A DNA stretch of 63,036 nt from Aquibacillus salsiterrae (GCF_028416595.1 NZ_JAMQKC010000012.1:1-63036); one strand, 5' to 3'. Positions 17,052-27,584 are shown, counted from the first letter of the stretch. Numbers and translations: made by a program. Notes: generated by a model from the letters alone, not told the origin.

Positions 17052-17525
17052 GTGGCAAATCACATCGTTTTATTCCAACCAGAGATTCCAGCGAATACAG
17101 GAAACATTGCTCGAACCTGTCTTGCAACAAATACAGCCCTTCATTTGATTCGTCCACTTGGATTTTCAACAGATGATAAGATGTTACGAAGAGCAGGACT
17201 TGATTATTGGCATGATGTAGATATTAACTACTATGATTCTCTTGATGACCTATACTTGAGCTTTCCGCAGGGAGATTTTTATTATATCGAAAACTTCGGT
17301 ACAAAATATTATACCGATTATGATTTTAGTGGTACCGAACAAGACTTGTTTTTTGTATTTGGCAGAGAGACAAATGGTATTCCTAAAGAATTGCTAGAAG
17401 GTAAAGAGGAAAAGTGTTTAAGAGTTCACATGACGGATAAGGTGAGATCATTAAACTTATCGAACACGGCAGCTATTATTATTTATGATGTATTAAAGCA
17501 ACAAGGATTTCCGGGCTTAGACTAA
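17052..17525 (+). CDS. trmL: tRNA (cytidine/uridine-2'-O-)-methyltransferase
   Basis: 157 aa SPOUT methyltransferase that modifies the wobble position 34 of tRNA-Leu isoacceptors using S-adenosylmethionine. Motifs: HIVLFQPEIPANTGNIARTC at the start, LFFVFGRETNGIPKELL for the SAM knot and RSLNLSNTAAIIIYDVLKQQ at the end. The GTG start follows GAGGTGAGTAAC; an in-frame ATG 81 nt upstream adds non-family sequence and is rejected. Synteny with the YhbB-type gene matches B. subtilis, where this gene is cspR. Confidence 0.93.
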   Translation: MANHIVLFQPEIPANTGNIARTCLATNTALHLIRPLGFSTDDKMLRRAGLDYWHDVDINYYDSLDDLYLSFPQGDFYYIENFGTKYYTDYDFSGTEQDLFFVFGRETNGIPKELLEGKEEKCLRVHMTDKVRSLNLSNTAAIIIYDVLKQQGFPGLD

Positions 17526-17569
17526 AAAATAAGGTATAAGGCGATCTAAATTAAGCAGCTGTGACATTT

Positions 17570-17608
17570 AAAAAACGTGTAGGGAAGAGAATTCCCTACA
17601 CGTTTTTT
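17570..17608 (+). terminator. trmL terminator
   Basis: AAAAAACGTGTAGGGA pairs with TCCCTACACGTTTTTT. Confidence 0.9.
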
Positions 17609-17611
17609 GGC

Positions 17612-17685
17612 TAGATGAGAAAAATGCATAAAACAATGCAAGCTGTCTAGCTCCAGCACCTAGCAAGGCGCTTTCGCTTTTCTTA
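17612..17685 (+). repeat. Reduced copy of the dispersed element
   Basis: Contains GCAAGCTGTCTAGCTCCAGC and GCAAGGCGCTTTCGCTTTTC, so only the two ends with the middle deleted. Its final TTA is the complement of the stop codon of the 30-aa gene on the minus strand. Confidence 0.75.
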
Positions 17686-17775
17686 CTTCTTTGTTACGTT
17701 GTCTGATTCATATCCGGCAGAGAAGATAGCAGTTAAAAATGCGACTGTAACTCCTAATACTAAAACCACTCCCAT
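17683..17775 (-). CDS. 30-aa single-span membrane peptide
   Basis: Reads MGVVLVLGVTVAFLTAIFSA then GYESDNVTKK: a hydrophobic helix and a short charged tail. AAAGGAGGATGCCCAC in front of the ATG is a near-ideal ribosome binding site, which is the main reason to believe it. No family recognised. Its TAA forms the start of the intergenic element. Confidence 0.65.
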   Translation of the reverse strand: MGVVLVLGVTVAFLTAIFSAGYESDNVTKK

Positions 17776-18091
17776 GTGGGCATCCTCCTTTAAGCTAACC
17801 ATATTATCTTTTTAGTATGTATCGACTTATTTATTTCATTATACCGAATCAAAACTTTTTTGTGAACCTATAGCAGGTAGAAGTGTGATCCGTAAAAATA
17901 ATATAAATTTTTAGAATTTTTAAGTAAAGCCTAGAAGCGTTGGGACACCTAAGTTTAATCACTTACTTTTTTCAATAACTAAATCTGTTTGTCTATCTTT
18001 ATCATTTTCTATCATATTGTAACATAAAATTAAATTAATCAGCTTGATCTACAACAATAAGGAAAGTTTCACTTTACTTGGGAGGGACCCT
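17776..18091. other. Upstream region of prkA
   Basis: About 315 bp without a gene. It presumably holds the prkA promoter; in B. subtilis prkA is controlled by a sporulation sigma factor, but I cannot point to a convincing -10/-35 pair. Confidence 0.4.
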
Positions 18092-19987
18092 ATGGATATT
18101 TTACAAAAAGTCCAAAATTATCGAGAAGAACAGGAAAAGCTTAAGTGGGAAGGGACATTGGCAGATTATTTAAAGTTATTAAAAGAGCGTCCATACTTAG
18201 CCCAATCAGCTCACTCACGGGTATATAACATGATCAAGCACAAGGGTGTAGTTGAAGAGGATGACAGAAAAATATATAAGTTCTTTGGTGATGAGCTGTT
18301 TGGTCTTGAAGAGCCATTAGAAAGACTCGTTGAAGAATACTTCCATCCTGCGGCAAAAAGGTTAGACGTTAGAAAGCGAATTCTATTGTTAATGGGCCCT
18401 GTTAGTGGAGGGAAATCAACCCTAGTTACACTGCTTAAGCGTGGATTAGAGAAATTCACGCATACAGATGAAGGGGCTGTCTATGGGATTAAAGGCTGTC
18501 CTATGCATGAAGACCCACTTCACCTCATTCCACCAAATTTACGAGATGAGTTTGAAGAAGAGTATGGTATTAAGATTGAAGGCAACTTATCCCCGTTAAA
18601 TATGATGAGGTTAGAAAAGGAATATAATGGGAAAATTGAAGATGTTATGGTCGAGCGTATTTTCTTTTCCGAGGATAAACGAACAGGGATTGGTACCTTT
18701 AGTCCTTCAGACCCTAAATCACAAGATATTGCTGACTTAACTGGATCAATAGACTTTTCAACAATTGCTGAGTACGGTTCCGAATCAGACCCTCGTGCAT
18801 ACCGGTTTGATGGTGAACTAAATAAGGCAAATCGTGGAATGATGGAATTTCAGGAAATGCTAAAGTGTGATGAAAAGTTCTTATGGCATTTGTTATCCTT
18901 AACACAAGAGGGTAATTTCAAAGCAGGACGGTTTGCATTAATTTCCGCTGATGAATTAATTGTTGCCCATACAAACGAATCAGAATATCGCTCATTCATC
19001 GCAAATAAGAAAAACGAGGCACTTCATTCCCGGATGATTGTCATGCCAGTTCCTTATAACTTAAAGGTTAGCCAAGAAGAGCGGATTTACGAAAAGATGA
19101 TCAATGAAAGTGATATGAAGGATGTTCATATTGCACCACACGCCCTAAAAATTGCGGCAATGTTCACGATTTTAACTCGACTTAAGGAATCAAACCGTGG
19201 AAATATCACGTTGCTTAAGAAAATGTATTTATATGACGGCCAAGATGTCGAGGGTTTTAGCGATACAGATGTCCGTGAGCTAAAGAAAGAGTTCCCAGAT
19301 GAAGGGATGAGCGGCATTGACCCGAGATATGTTATTAATCGAATTTCTTCTACGATTATTAAAAAAGAGATGACTTCAATCAACGCCTTAGATGTACTAC
19401 GGTCGTTGAAAGATGGTCTTGATGATCATCCGTCCATATCTAAGGAGCAAAGAGAAGAGTATTTAAACTTTATTTCTGTTGCACGAAAGGAATACGATGA
19501 ACTAGCGAAGAAAGAAGTGCAAAAAGCGTTCGTATATTCGTACGAGGAATCTGCGAAAACGTTAATGGATAATTATTTAGATAATGTCGAAGCGTTTTGT
19601 AATAAAACAAAGATTCATGATCCACTAACTGGTGAAGAAATGCAACCGGATGAAAAGCTAATGCGATCCATTGAAGAACAAATCGGCATTTCGGAAAATG
19701 CTAAAAAGGCTTTTCGTGAAGAAATCTTAATCCGTATCTCTGCATACGCACGTAAGGGTAAAAGATTTGATTATCAGTCGCATGAACGCTTACGTGAAGC
19801 TATTCAGAAGAAGCTGTTTGCAGATTTGAAGGATGTTGTTAAAATTACAACGTCAACAAAGACACCAGACGAACAGCAACTCAAGAAAATTAATGAGGTC
19901 GTTGCAACATTGGTCGATGAGTACGGGTATAATACAACATCTGCAAATGAACTACTTCGATACGTTGGTAGTTTATTGAATCGTTAA
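18092..19987 (+). CDS. prkA: PrkA, AAA+ serine protein kinase/protease
   Basis: 631 aa, the same length as B. subtilis PrkA. The N-terminal AAA+ module has the Walker A motif GPVSGGKST near residue 110, preceded by KRILLLM, and ALISADELIVAHTNESEYRSF as sensor region; the C-terminal third is the kinase-like PrkA domain (about 380-620). It is needed for efficient sporulation and works genetically with YhbH and SpoVR, both present in this window. GGGAGGGACCCT precedes the ATG of MDILQKVQNY; a 48-nt upstream in-frame ATG lacks a binding site. yhbH is not adjacent: uppP and odhAB lie between. Confidence 0.95.
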   Translation: MDILQKVQNYREEQEKLKWEGTLADYLKLLKERPYLAQSAHSRVYNMIKHKGVVEEDDRKIYKFFGDELFGLEEPLERLVEEYFHPAAKRLDVRKRILLLMGPVSGGKSTLVTLLKRGLEKFTHTDEGAVYGIKGCPMHEDPLHLIPPNLRDEFEEEYGIKIEGNLSPLNMMRLEKEYNGKIEDVMVERIFFSEDKRTGIGTFSPSDPKSQDIADLTGSIDFSTIAEYGSESDPRAYRFDGELNKANRGMMEFQEMLKCDEKFLWHLLSLTQEGNFKAGRFALISADELIVAHTNESEYRSFIANKKNEALHSRMIVMPVPYNLKVSQEERIYEKMINESDMKDVHIAPHALKIAAMFTILTRLKESNRGNITLLKKMYLYDGQDVEGFSDTDVRELKKEFPDEGMSGIDPRYVINRISSTIIKKEMTSINALDVLRSLKDGLDDHPSISKEQREEYLNFISVARKEYDELAKKEVQKAFVYSYEESAKTLMDNYLDNVEAFCNKTKIHDPLTGEEMQPDEKLMRSIEEQIGISENAKKAFREEILIRISAYARKGKRFDYQSHERLREAIQKKLFADLKDVVKITTSTKTPDEQQLKKINEVVATLVDEYGYNTTSANELLRYVGSLLNR

Positions 19988-19992
19988 ATAAA

Positions 19993-20030
19993 CAAAGTGA
20001 TCTTCCTATAGAGTGGGGAGATCACTTTTT
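19993..20030 (+). terminator. prkA terminator
   Basis: AAAGTGATCTTCC pairs imperfectly with GGGGAGATCACTTT and a T-run follows. Confidence 0.8.
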
Positions 20031-20095
20031 TAAAAGATACAAAAGTTAAAAAAATCCAAGAGCTGTCTAGCAAGGCGCGACTTTCGCTTTTCTTA
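20031..20095 (+). repeat. Reduced element between convergent prkA and uppP
   Basis: AAAAATCCAAGAGCTGTCTA joined to GCAAGGCGCGACTTTCGC and TTTTCTTA. The last TTA is the complement of the uppP stop. Confidence 0.75.
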
Positions 20096-20905
20096 ACTAA
20101 TCATCATGAGAATAATAAGTGCTAGTACAATTCGGTAGATTGCAAAGGGTACAAGTTTTACTTGTTTAATTAGCTTTAAGAAAAACTTAATGGAGAGCAT
20201 AGCGAAAATAAAGGCGCTAATGAAGCCGACCAACAAGAATGGGATGGTATCGACAGTGAAATACTCCCAGTTCTTAAGCAAAGAGATAAAGCTTGCTCCA
20301 GCCATTATAGGTATAGCCATAATAAACGTAAAATCAGCTGCAGGTCGATGGGCTACCCCTAATAACACCCCACCAGATATAGTCGAACCTGATCTAGAAA
20401 AGCCAGGCCAAAGGGCAAAGCATTGGAAAACGCCAATCATAAATGCCTTCTTTAAACTGATTTGATCTATTGACTGAATGGGTGGGTGCTTTGGTCCAAG
20501 TAAGTCAGCAGCAATCATTAACATTGCACCAATCACGAGGCCAATTAAAACGGTCTTGATGGAGAAAAGATATTGATCGATATAATCTTCAAACAGCACA
20601 CCGAACAAACTAGCAGGAATAATTCCAACTAAAACATGTAATAAGGAAAGCTTTTCTTTCTGTTTAGATTGCCTTTTCAATCCAAGGATTTGGACAAACC
20701 GGTCACGAAAGACGATAACGACAGCAAGAATGGATCCAAGTTGAATAACAACTTTAAACGTGTTAGCAACTTCTTGAGAAAATAGAGCTTTCGAGTGAAG
20801 GAGCATGTCATCAAAAATAATCATATGGCCTGTTGATGAGACGGGAGCAAACTCTGTTAATCCCTCAACAATACCTAGTACAAACGCTACAAATAATTCC
20901 CACAT
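20093..20905 (-). CDS. uppP: Undecaprenyl-diphosphatase
   Basis: 270 aa membrane enzyme that dephosphorylates undecaprenyl pyrophosphate to recycle the lipid carrier for wall synthesis; it also gives bacitracin tolerance. The two signature loops are GIVEGLTEFAPVSSTGH near residue 12 and PGFSRSGST near 165. Seven or eight hydrophobic segments are visible. The downstream end is fused to the intergenic element, which supplies the TAA. AAGGGGAAATACTT lies before the ATG. It is divergent from odhA. Confidence 0.95.
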   Translation of the reverse strand: MWELFVAFVLGIVEGLTEFAPVSSTGHMIIFDDMLLHSKALFSQEVANTFKVVIQLGSILAVVIVFRDRFVQILGLKRQSKQKEKLSLLHVLVGIIPASLFGVLFEDYIDQYLFSIKTVLIGLVIGAMLMIAADLLGPKHPPIQSIDQISLKKAFMIGVFQCFALWPGFSRSGSTISGGVLLGVAHRPAADFTFIMAIPIMAGASFISLLKNWEYFTVDTIPFLLVGFISAFIFAMLSIKFFLKLIKQVKLVPFAIYRIVLALIILMMIS

Positions 20906-20921
20906 AAGTATTTCCCCTTTT

Positions 20922-20988
20922 CAAGATGAGAAAGTATAAAAAACCCAAGAGCTTGTCGGGTCTAGCAAGGCGACTTGCGCTTTTCTTA
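20922..20988 (+). repeat. Reduced element, first of a tandem pair
   Basis: AAGATGAGAAAGTATAAAAA, CCAAGAGCTTGTCGGG, then AGCAAGGCGACTTGCGCTTT. It lies just upstream of uppP. Confidence 0.7.
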
Positions 20989-21052
20989 ACAAGATAAGAA
21001 GGTATAAAAAATGCAAGAGCTGTCTAGATCCGAGCGCCCTGCACTTTTCTTA
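20989..21052 (+). repeat. Reduced element, second of a tandem pair
   Basis: AAGATAAGAAGGTATAAAAA, AAGAGCTGTCTAGATCC, then GCGCCCTGCACTTTTCTTA. Two copies in direct tandem suggest duplication by recombination or repeated insertion. Confidence 0.7.
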
Positions 21053-21347
21053 ACAAGTAATAAGATTGTACACTGGTTTATGAAACATTGGAATATGTTT
21101 TAGATTGGAATAGACGATTATTTTTTTCTGTGTACAGACACCTATAATGAATTTGTAAAAAGCATGGAAAAAACAACGGAGAATATCTAATAATTTCAGT
21201 TTGACAAGACACAATAGCGGGTACAATGAAAAACATAATGAATTAGTTTACTTTCATCCATTCTTACCCAAATGTGGATTCTTTCATTGTGTAATTTTAG
21301 CCTAATAATAAATTTATAAAATCCTTTGAATAATCCAAGTTAAGTTG

Positions 21348-21376
21348 TTGTCTACCTACAAAAAATAAGGTATATT
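21348..21376 (+). promoter_or_regulatory. Probable odhAB promoter
   Basis: TTGTCT, a 17-bp spacer and TATATT, 88 bp upstream of the odhA start. The rest of 21053-21464 holds no ORF. Confidence 0.55.
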
Positions 21377-21464
21377 AGTTGTTGTAGAAAAAGCACAATC
21401 CTTTAATGGATGGGGAACAGTGTGAAAGCAATTGTTAAGTGAACTTCTAATGGGGGTATAAGAC

Positions 21465-24317
21465 GTGACACAGCAAGAATCTAATGAAAGATTCTGGAAA
21501 AATTTTCATGGTCCAAATATGGGGTACGTAGAAGAACAGTATGAAGCTTATTTAGAAGATCCAACGAGTGTTGATTTATCTTTAAAAGAGTTATTCGACG
21601 AACACGGTGCTCCAACTTGGCTAATAGAATCAGGGGTGTCTAGTAAAGCTACTGCTGGAGCAAATTCTTATAACGATATAAAGAAGTTAACCTCAGCACT
21701 GAAACTTGTTGAGGCTATTCGTCGTTATGGTCATCTAGAAGCAGATATTTATCCGGTTGGTTTAGAAAAAGGGAGAAAATCAGCACTTATCGATCCGACT
21801 AGTTACGGACTAACGAAAGGTGATTTGGAAGCGATTCCTTCACATTGGGTATGGGAGGAATCGCCAAGTTATGTAAAGACAGCTTTAGATGTTGTTAATC
21901 ACCTGAAAGAACAGTACGCGGGACCAATTTCTTTTGAATATGATCATGTAAATAATGACCAAGAAAGAAAGTGGCTTCAACAAAAAATTGAATCGGGTTC
22001 ATTTAAATATGATTTCTCACCTGAGGATAAAAAGCAATTACTTGAAAAATTAACAGATGTCGAAGGATTTGAGAATTTCCTCGCAAAGACATTTGTTGCA
22101 CAAAAACGGTTTTCTATTGAAGGTTTAGAAATTATGGTTCCTATGCTCGATCGAATTGTTCAGAATTCATTCTATGATGAAACAGAAAACATCTTAATGG
22201 GGATGGCACACCGTGGTAGGTTAAGTGTACTTACTCATATATTAGGAAAACCTTTTGACAAATTGTTTTCTGAATTCCACCATAGCTCTGATAAGGAATT
22301 GATTCCATCAGCAGGTTCACAAGCAATTACTTACGGGTGGACTGGCGATGTTAAGTACCACTTTGGGGCAGAACGCCAAGCAGGAGAAGAAAAGCCATCA
22401 CCAACAAGAATTACACTTGCACATAACCCTTCTCACTTGGAATTTGTTAATCCAGTAGTTGAAGGATTTACAAGAGCAGCTCAAGATTTTCGTTTTGAAA
22501 GAGGCTATCCAAAACAGAATAAAAATAAAGCGTTCAGCATATTAATTCATGGGGATGCTGCATTTATTGGTGAAGGTGTTGTTGCAGAAACATTGAATAT
22601 GAGTGCGTTACCTGGTTACCAAACAGGGGGAACGATTCACATTATTGCCAATAACCAAGTAGGTTTCACTACAAGTCAAGACCAAGGAAGGTCTACTAGA
22701 TATGCTAGTGATTTAGCCAAAGGGTTTGAGATTCCGATTATTCACGTAAACGCAGATAATCCTGAGGCTTGTGTATCTGCTGTCATGTTGGCATATGAGT
22801 ATCGCAAGGCATTTAACAAGGATTTCTTGATTGACTTAGTTGGCTATCGTCGCTTCGGTCATAATGAAATGGATGAACCAAGAACGACGCAGCCGCAGCT
22901 ATACAAAGATATTGATAATCATCCGACCATTACCGCAATTTACGGAGAGCAACTACAACAGCAAGGTATAATAGACGAAGATGCTCTTCAAGTAATGAAA
23001 GATGCTGTTCAGCAAAAGCTTCAAGATATTTATAACAACATGAAAGAGAACAGTACCAATGAACCAGAAGCAAAGCCTGTTCCTGAAGCATTGCGAAATG
23101 GCTTGGATGATATAGAAACAGCCGTACCGTTAGATCAGTTAAAGGCGTTAAATGAAGGATTGTTAAAACGTCCAGAAGGTTTTAATAGTTTTAAAAAGTT
23201 AGAGAAAATCTTAAGTAAACGAAAAGATGCGCTAGAAGATGGCAATAAAGCTGACTGGGCTACAGCAGAGGCGCTTGCCTATGCTTCCATATTAGCAGAT
23301 GGTATTCCAATTCGTCTCTCAGGCCAAGATGCAGAGCGTGGTACTTTTGCCCATAGACATCTCGTGCTTCATGATGTTGAAACTGGTGAAACATATTGCC
23401 CAATGCATGGAATAGAGCAAGCAAAAGCTACCTTTGATATTCATAATAGTCCGCTATCTGAAGTGGCTGTTTTAGGCTTTGAGTACGGCTATAGTGTAGA
23501 AGCTCCGAAGACATTAGTGCTTTGGGAGGCACAGTTTGGTGATTTTGCGAACGTTGCACAAGTGATTTTTGACCAATTTATTGCAGCTGGCAGAGCGAAG
23601 TGGGGCGAGAAGTCGAACATGGTTTGTTTATTGCCACACGGTTATGAAGGTCAAGGGCCAGAGCACTCTAGTGCAAGATTAGAGAGATTTTTAACGCTTG
23701 CTGCCGAGAATAACTGGATTGTTGCCAATGTAACAACTAGTGCTCAATTTTTCCATTTGTTACGTCGTCAAGCAGCCTTAGTAAATAGCGATGCGGCACG
23801 ACCATTGATTGTTATGTCTCCAAAAAGTTTGTTGAGAAATCAACGTGTTGCGTCTGAGCCAAAAGAATTTACAGATAACAACTTCCGTCCGCTTATTCCG
23901 CAACCAGGTTTAGCTAGAACGTCTGAGTCAGCTAAGCGTCTCGTTATTGGTAGTGGAAAAGTAATGGTTGATATTGAAGAAACGATGAGTAAGGATGAAG
24001 ACAAGTACGATCACGTTCATATTTTACGTTTAGAACAAATTTATCCTTTACCACTGAAAGAAATGGAAAGCATTATAAATAGCTGTCCAAATTTAGAAGA
24101 AGTTGTGTGGGTTCAAGAAGAACCTAAAAATATGGGAAGTTGGAACTTTATTAAAGAGCCACTTTATAAATTATTAGATGGAAAATTAGAATTAAAATAT
24201 GTTGGTAGATGTGAACGTTCATCACCTGCGGTAGGGGAACCTAACATACACAAAACAGAGCAAAATCGCATTGTTCGAGAAGCCCTAGAGTTGTCTAAAG
24301 GAGGAGATTCCAAGTGA
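21465..24317 (+). CDS. odhA: 2-oxoglutarate dehydrogenase E1 component
   Basis: 950 aa thiamine-diphosphate enzyme that decarboxylates 2-oxoglutarate and passes the succinyl group to the lipoyl arm of E2. The N-terminal [20 protein letters not shown] segment is typical; the ThDP site includes [31 protein letters not shown] and [12 protein letters not shown]; the C-terminal domain has [19 protein letters not shown] and [23 protein letters not shown] start follows GGGGGTATAAGAC. It overlaps odhB by GTGA, so the two are translationally coupled. The E3 subunit is not encoded here. Confidence 0.97.
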   Translation: MTQQESNERFWKNFHGPNMGYVEEQYEAYLEDPTSVDLSLKELFDEHGAPTWLIESGVSSKATAGANSYNDIKKLTSALKLVEAIRRYGHLEADIYPVGLEKGRKSALIDPTSYGLTKGDLEAIPSHWVWEESPSYVKTALDVVNHLKEQYAGPISFEYDHVNNDQERKWLQQKIESGSFKYDFSPEDKKQLLEKLTDVEGFENFLAKTFVAQKRFSIEGLEIMVPMLDRIVQNSFYDETENILMGMAHRGRLSVLTHILGKPFDKLFSEFHHSSDKELIPSAGSQAITYGWTGDVKYHFGAERQAGEEKPSPTRITLAHNPSHLEFVNPVVEGFTRAAQDFRFERGYPKQNKNKAFSILIHGDAAFIGEGVVAETLNMSALPGYQTGGTIHIIANNQVGFTTSQDQGRSTRYASDLAKGFEIPIIHVNADNPEACVSAVMLAYEYRKAFNKDFLIDLVGYRRFGHNEMDEPRTTQPQLYKDIDNHPTITAIYGEQLQQQGIIDEDALQVMKDAVQQKLQDIYNNMKENSTNEPEAKPVPEALRNGLDDIETAVPLDQLKALNEGLLKRPEGFNSFKKLEKILSKRKDALEDGNKADWATAEALAYASILADGIPIRLSGQDAERGTFAHRHLVLHDVETGETYCPMHGIEQAKATFDIHNSPLSEVAVLGFEYGYSVEAPKTLVLWEAQFGDFANVAQVIFDQFIAAGRAKWGEKSNMVCLLPHGYEGQGPEHSSARLERFLTLAAENNWIVANVTTSAQFFHLLRRQAALVNSDAARPLIVMSPKSLLRNQRVASEPKEFTDNNFRPLIPQPGLARTSESAKRLVIGSGKVMVDIEETMSKDEDKYDHVHILRLEQIYPLPLKEMESIINSCPNLEEVVWVQEEPKNMGSWNFIKEPLYKLLDGKLELKYVGRCERSSPAVGEPNIHKTEQNRIVREALELSKGGDSK

Positions 24318-25579
24318 AGGAAATAAAAGTCCCAGAATTAGCAGAATCTATTACAGAAGGCACCATTGCCCAGTGGCTAGTTAAAAAAGGTGATCAAGTA
24401 CAAAAGGGCGACCCAATCGTTGAATTAGAAACAGATAAGGTCAACGTGGAAGTAAACGCTGATTATTCTGGGTTTGTTGCTGAGCTTTTAAAAGAAGAAG
24501 GCGACGATGTTGAAGTAGGGGATGTTATTGCTAAAGTAGATGAAAGTGGAGCTGCATCTGGATCTGAAGCAGCACCAGAGCAAGCAGAAGAAAAGAAAGA
24601 AGAACCAAAAGAAGAACCAAAAGAAGAACCAGCAAAAGCGAAGGAAGAAGCAACACCTCAAGCAGATTCTAAAGCTAAAACAGGTCATGTTGTAGCTTCA
24701 CCTGCAGCAAGAAAGCGGGCGCGCGAGTTAGGGGTTAATCTCGAAGATGTTCTCACGCATGACCCACTAGGTCGGGTTCGTCCAGAAGACGTTGATGCTC
24801 ATGTTAAAGAGAAGGCGAACAAGCAAGAAACAAGCAAGAAACAAGAGTCAAAGCCTTCTCAAAAGGTAGAGTTTGAAAAACCTGTAGTTAGAGAAAAAAT
24901 GTCTAGACGCCGCCAAACAATTGCCAATCGTTTAGTTGAGGCTCAACACACCGCAGCCATGCTCACTACTTTTAACGAAGTAGACATGACGGCGGTTATG
25001 AAGCTACGTAGTGAACGAAAAGATAAATTTGCGGAGAAACACGGAGTAAAGCTTGGCTTTATGTCATTCTTTACAAAGGCAGTTGTAGGAGCATTAAAAG
25101 AGTTTCCGTATATCAATGCTGAAATCCAAGATAACGAGATTGTATTAAAGCAATTCTACGATATTGGTATTGCCGTATCTACTGATGATGGGCTTGTGGT
25201 ACCGGTTGTTCGTGATGCTGATCGTCTAGATTTTGCAGGAGTAGAAGCTGAAATCATGAACCTCGGTAAAAAGGCTCGCGATAAACAGTTACAACTTTCA
25301 GATTTACAAGGTGGTTCTTTCACAATTACAAACGGTGGGATTTTTGGATCGCTGTTATCAACGCCAATCCTAAATACACCACAGGTTGGTATTCTAGGAA
25401 TGCACTCGATTCAAAAGCGTCCAATTGTCATGCCTGACGATTCCATTGAAGTTCGTCCGATGATGTATATTGCACTATCCTATGACCACAGGATAGTAGA
25501 CGGAAAAGATGCTGTTCAGTTCTTAGTCCGCATTAAGCAATTGCTCGAAGACCCATATGATTTATTACTAGAAGGATAA
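24314..25579 (+). CDS. odhB: 2-oxoglutarate dehydrogenase E2 (succinyltransferase)
   Basis: 421 aa. The lipoyl domain has the Lys in [11 protein letters not shown] near residue 42. A long Glu/Lys/Pro-rich linker with [12 protein letters not shown] (about 95-115) leads to the E3-binding domain ([19 protein letters not shown]). The catalytic domain contains [17 protein letters not shown] and the active-site His in [15 protein letters not shown]. The GTG start is preceded by AAAGGAGGAGATTCCAA inside odhA. It forms the core of the complex and transfers succinyl to CoA. Confidence 0.97.
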   Translation: MKEIKVPELAESITEGTIAQWLVKKGDQVQKGDPIVELETDKVNVEVNADYSGFVAELLKEEGDDVEVGDVIAKVDESGAASGSEAAPEQAEEKKEEPKEEPKEEPAKAKEEATPQADSKAKTGHVVASPAARKRARELGVNLEDVLTHDPLGRVRPEDVDAHVKEKANKQETSKKQESKPSQKVEFEKPVVREKMSRRRQTIANRLVEAQHTAAMLTTFNEVDMTAVMKLRSERKDKFAEKHGVKLGFMSFFTKAVVGALKEFPYINAEIQDNEIVLKQFYDIGIAVSTDDGLVVPVVRDADRLDFAGVEAEIMNLGKKARDKQLQLSDLQGGSFTITNGGIFGSLLSTPILNTPQVGILGMHSIQKRPIVMPDDSIEVRPMMYIALSYDHRIVDGKDAVQFLVRIKQLLEDPYDLLLEG

Positions 25580-25584
25580 GATTA

Positions 25585-25617
25585 AAAAAGAGCGATGCCC
25601 CGTGGTATCGCTCTTTT
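25585..25617 (+). terminator. odhAB terminator
   Basis: AAAAGAGCGATGCC pairs with GGTATCGCTCTTTT. Confidence 0.85.
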
Positions 25618-25622
25618 CTCGA

Positions 25623-25661
25623 GAGATAAGAAAGTTATAAAAAATCCAGGAGCTTTTCTTA
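25623..25661 (+). repeat. Very short copy of the dispersed element
   Basis: GATAAGAAAGTTATAAAAAA, TCCAGGAGC, then CTTTTCTTA: the two termini joined with almost no middle. Follows the odhAB terminator. Confidence 0.65.
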
Positions 25662-25748
25662 TCCAACTATTTGAATTTTCTTTAAAAAAGTTTAATCAAA
25701 CCGAATGTACGTGCATAGGATAGATTAATACAAGTAAGGAGGGGAAAA

Positions 25749-26906
25749 ATGACTGACTCCAAAAGTTTTGTGATTTCAGAAGAAGATTGGTCCCTCCACC
25801 GCAAAGGATATGATGACCAGAAGCGCCATCAAGACAAAGTGCAAGATGTCCTCAAGAAGAAACTCCCCGACTTAGTAAGTGAAGAAAACATCATCATGTC
25901 TAGAGGGAAAGATGTCGTTCGTATTCCAATTCGCTCACTCGATGAGTACAAAATCCGTTATAGTCAAGACAAGAACAAACACGCAGGCCAGGGAAATGGT
26001 AACAGTGATATTGGTGATGTCGTTGCCAAAGACGGTACACCACAAAAGGGACCAGGAAAAGGTTCAGGTGCAGGAGATCAAGCTGGTGAAGATTACTATG
26101 AAGCAGAAGTGTCATTTGAGGAACTTGAGGAAGCATTTTTTAATGAGTTAGAATTACCGAATTTAAAAGAAAAAGAAAAAGATAACATTGTTACAACAGA
26201 TATCGAGTTTCGAGACATTCGTAAAAAAGGTTTAATTGGAAACATTGATAAAAAGCGAACAATGCTCGAGGCTTTTAAGCGAAATGCCATGGCAGGAAAA
26301 GCCCAGTTCAACCCGATTTATCCTGACGATTTACGATTTAAAACTTGGGATGAAATTCAAAAACCAGAATCAAAGGCAGTCGTATTAGCGATGATGGACA
26401 CAAGTGGTTCGATGGGGCAATGGGAAAAGTATATGGCCCGTAGCTTTTTCTTTTGGATGACTCGTTTTTTACGTTCTAAATATGAGACTGTTGAGATTGA
26501 ATTCATCGCCCACCATACCGAAGCAAAAGTCGTTGACGAAGAATCCTTTTTCACAAAAGGAGAAAGTGGCGGAACCATTTGTTCATCTGCTTACCGAAAA
26601 GCATTAGAGTTAATTGAGAAAAAATACTCGCCTGACCGTTTCAACATTTATCCATTTCACTTCTCTGATGGTGACAATTTAACATCAGATAACAGAAGAT
26701 GTGTAGCGCTAATTAAAGAATTAGTCGAAGTATCAAGTATGTTTGGTTATGGTGAGGTTAACCAGTTTAATCGCCATTCTACTTTAATGCAGGTATTTAG
26801 ACAAATTGAAGACCCGCGATTAAATTACTATGTGTTACGAAAACAAGCAGATGTTTTCTACGCAATGAAAAAATTCTTTAATAAACAAGTAGAAGAAATA
26901 GTATAA
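25749..26906 (+). CDS. yhbH: Sporulation protein YhbH (DUF444)
   Basis: 385 aa. It belongs to the DUF444 family, whose C-terminal half is a von Willebrand A-like domain: [21 protein letters not shown] is the MIDAS-type loop (DxSGS), and [17 protein letters not shown] follows. The N-terminal half has a Gly-rich insert ([24 protein letters not shown], about 80-110). Known to act with PrkA and SpoVR in sporulation. GGAGGGGAAAA precedes the ATG. Separation from prkA by about 5.8 kb is unlike B. subtilis, where the two are neighbours. Confidence 0.94.
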   Translation: MTDSKSFVISEEDWSLHRKGYDDQKRHQDKVQDVLKKKLPDLVSEENIIMSRGKDVVRIPIRSLDEYKIRYSQDKNKHAGQGNGNSDIGDVVAKDGTPQKGPGKGSGAGDQAGEDYYEAEVSFEELEEAFFNELELPNLKEKEKDNIVTTDIEFRDIRKKGLIGNIDKKRTMLEAFKRNAMAGKAQFNPIYPDDLRFKTWDEIQKPESKAVVLAMMDTSGSMGQWEKYMARSFFFWMTRFLRSKYETVEIEFIAHHTEAKVVDEESFFTKGESGGTICSSAYRKALELIEKKYSPDRFNIYPFHFSDGDNLTSDNRRCVALIKELVEVSSMFGYGEVNQFNRHSTLMQVFRQIEDPRLNYYVLRKQADVFYAMKKFFNKQVEEIV

Positions 26907-26911
26907 TAGAT

Positions 26912-26940
26912 AAGCCTCCAGGTATATACCTTGAGGCTTT
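26912..26940 (+). terminator. yhbH terminator
   Basis: AAGCCTCCAGGTAT pairs with ATACCTTGAGGCTT with one mismatch. Confidence 0.8.
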
Positions 26941-26946
26941 GTTATA

Positions 26947-27043
26947 AAGATAAGGAAGTATAAAAAGATCCAAGAGCTGTCTTGCTCCGGGCACCTACCC
27001 CCTCTAGGTCTTAAGCTGGGCAAGGCGCCCTGCACTTTTCTTA
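26947..27043 (+). repeat. Mid-size copy of the dispersed element
   Basis: AGATAAGGAAGTATAAAAAG, CAAGAGCTGTCTTGCTCCGG, CTGGGCAAGGCGCC and CTGCACTTTTCTTA. Convergent gap between yhbH and the coat genes. Confidence 0.75.
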
Positions 27044-27048
27044 GAAGG

Positions 27049-27078
27049 GTAGCCCATATTTTTAAAAATATGGGCTAC
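27049..27078. terminator. Perfect palindrome hairpin
   Basis: GTAGCCCATATTTTT and its exact complement abut each other, 72 bp past the end of the leftward coat gene. Probably its terminator. Confidence 0.7.
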
Positions 27079-27150
27079 GTGTATTAAATTAGTAACCATT
27101 TACATGGGGGTGAATAGACTACTAGTGAGATATCTCTACTTTATGCCTGA

Positions 27151-27558
27151 TTAAAGAATATCTAGTTGGCCGACTAGTGTTAGAAGGATTTGCAATAGTA
27201 CTTGGATAGACGCAGCAATATCTGTGTCAGTAGAAGTGATTGTTACACCTTCAGAACCATCGACAACAATTAGTTGACGGTTTGATTGCTCGATTTGTGC
27301 ATATGCAAGTAAATCCTCTGTTACTTGTTTCGCTTCTGAGCTATCAGCAATTGAAATTTGCACGACAATTGCAATCGCAACCTGAAGAGCTGCTTGTAGT
27401 GATACAGCTATTTGCGTATCGGTAGTATCAACATTCACATCCGTAGAATTTAATACGAAAATCGCCTCGTTAGACGACTGTTCTAACCCCGCAATTTGAT
27501 CTTGATATTGACTTACATTTTTCGCATTAACACTTTTTCCATTGACATTTTTCGCCAT
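27151..27558 (-). CDS. Spore coat protein, CotX family
   Basis: 135 aa with two tandem CotX-type units: NEAIFVLNSTDVNVDTTDT leading into a hydrophobic QIAVSLQAALQVAIAIVVQI, then VTITSTDTDIAASIQVLLQI ending in LTLVGQLDIL. CotX/CotV proteins form the insoluble outer coat or crust of spores. TAAGGAGGAATTTTTC is the binding site. It follows the CotW-like gene by 26 nt, so both probably form one late mother-cell operon. I cannot identify a sigma-K promoter with confidence. Confidence 0.85.
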   Translation of the reverse strand: MAKNVNGKSVNAKNVSQYQDQIAGLEQSSNEAIFVLNSTDVNVDTTDTQIAVSLQAALQVAIAIVVQISIADSSEAKQVTEDLLAYAQIEQSNRQLIVVDGSEGVTITSTDTDIAASIQVLLQILLTLVGQLDIL

Positions 27559-27584
27559 GAAAAATTCCTCCTTAATAGATTTTA

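Noticed and set aside
24488-24688. Phe-rich frame opposite odhB
   Set aside because: It is the antisense of the Glu/Lys/Pro linker of OdhB.
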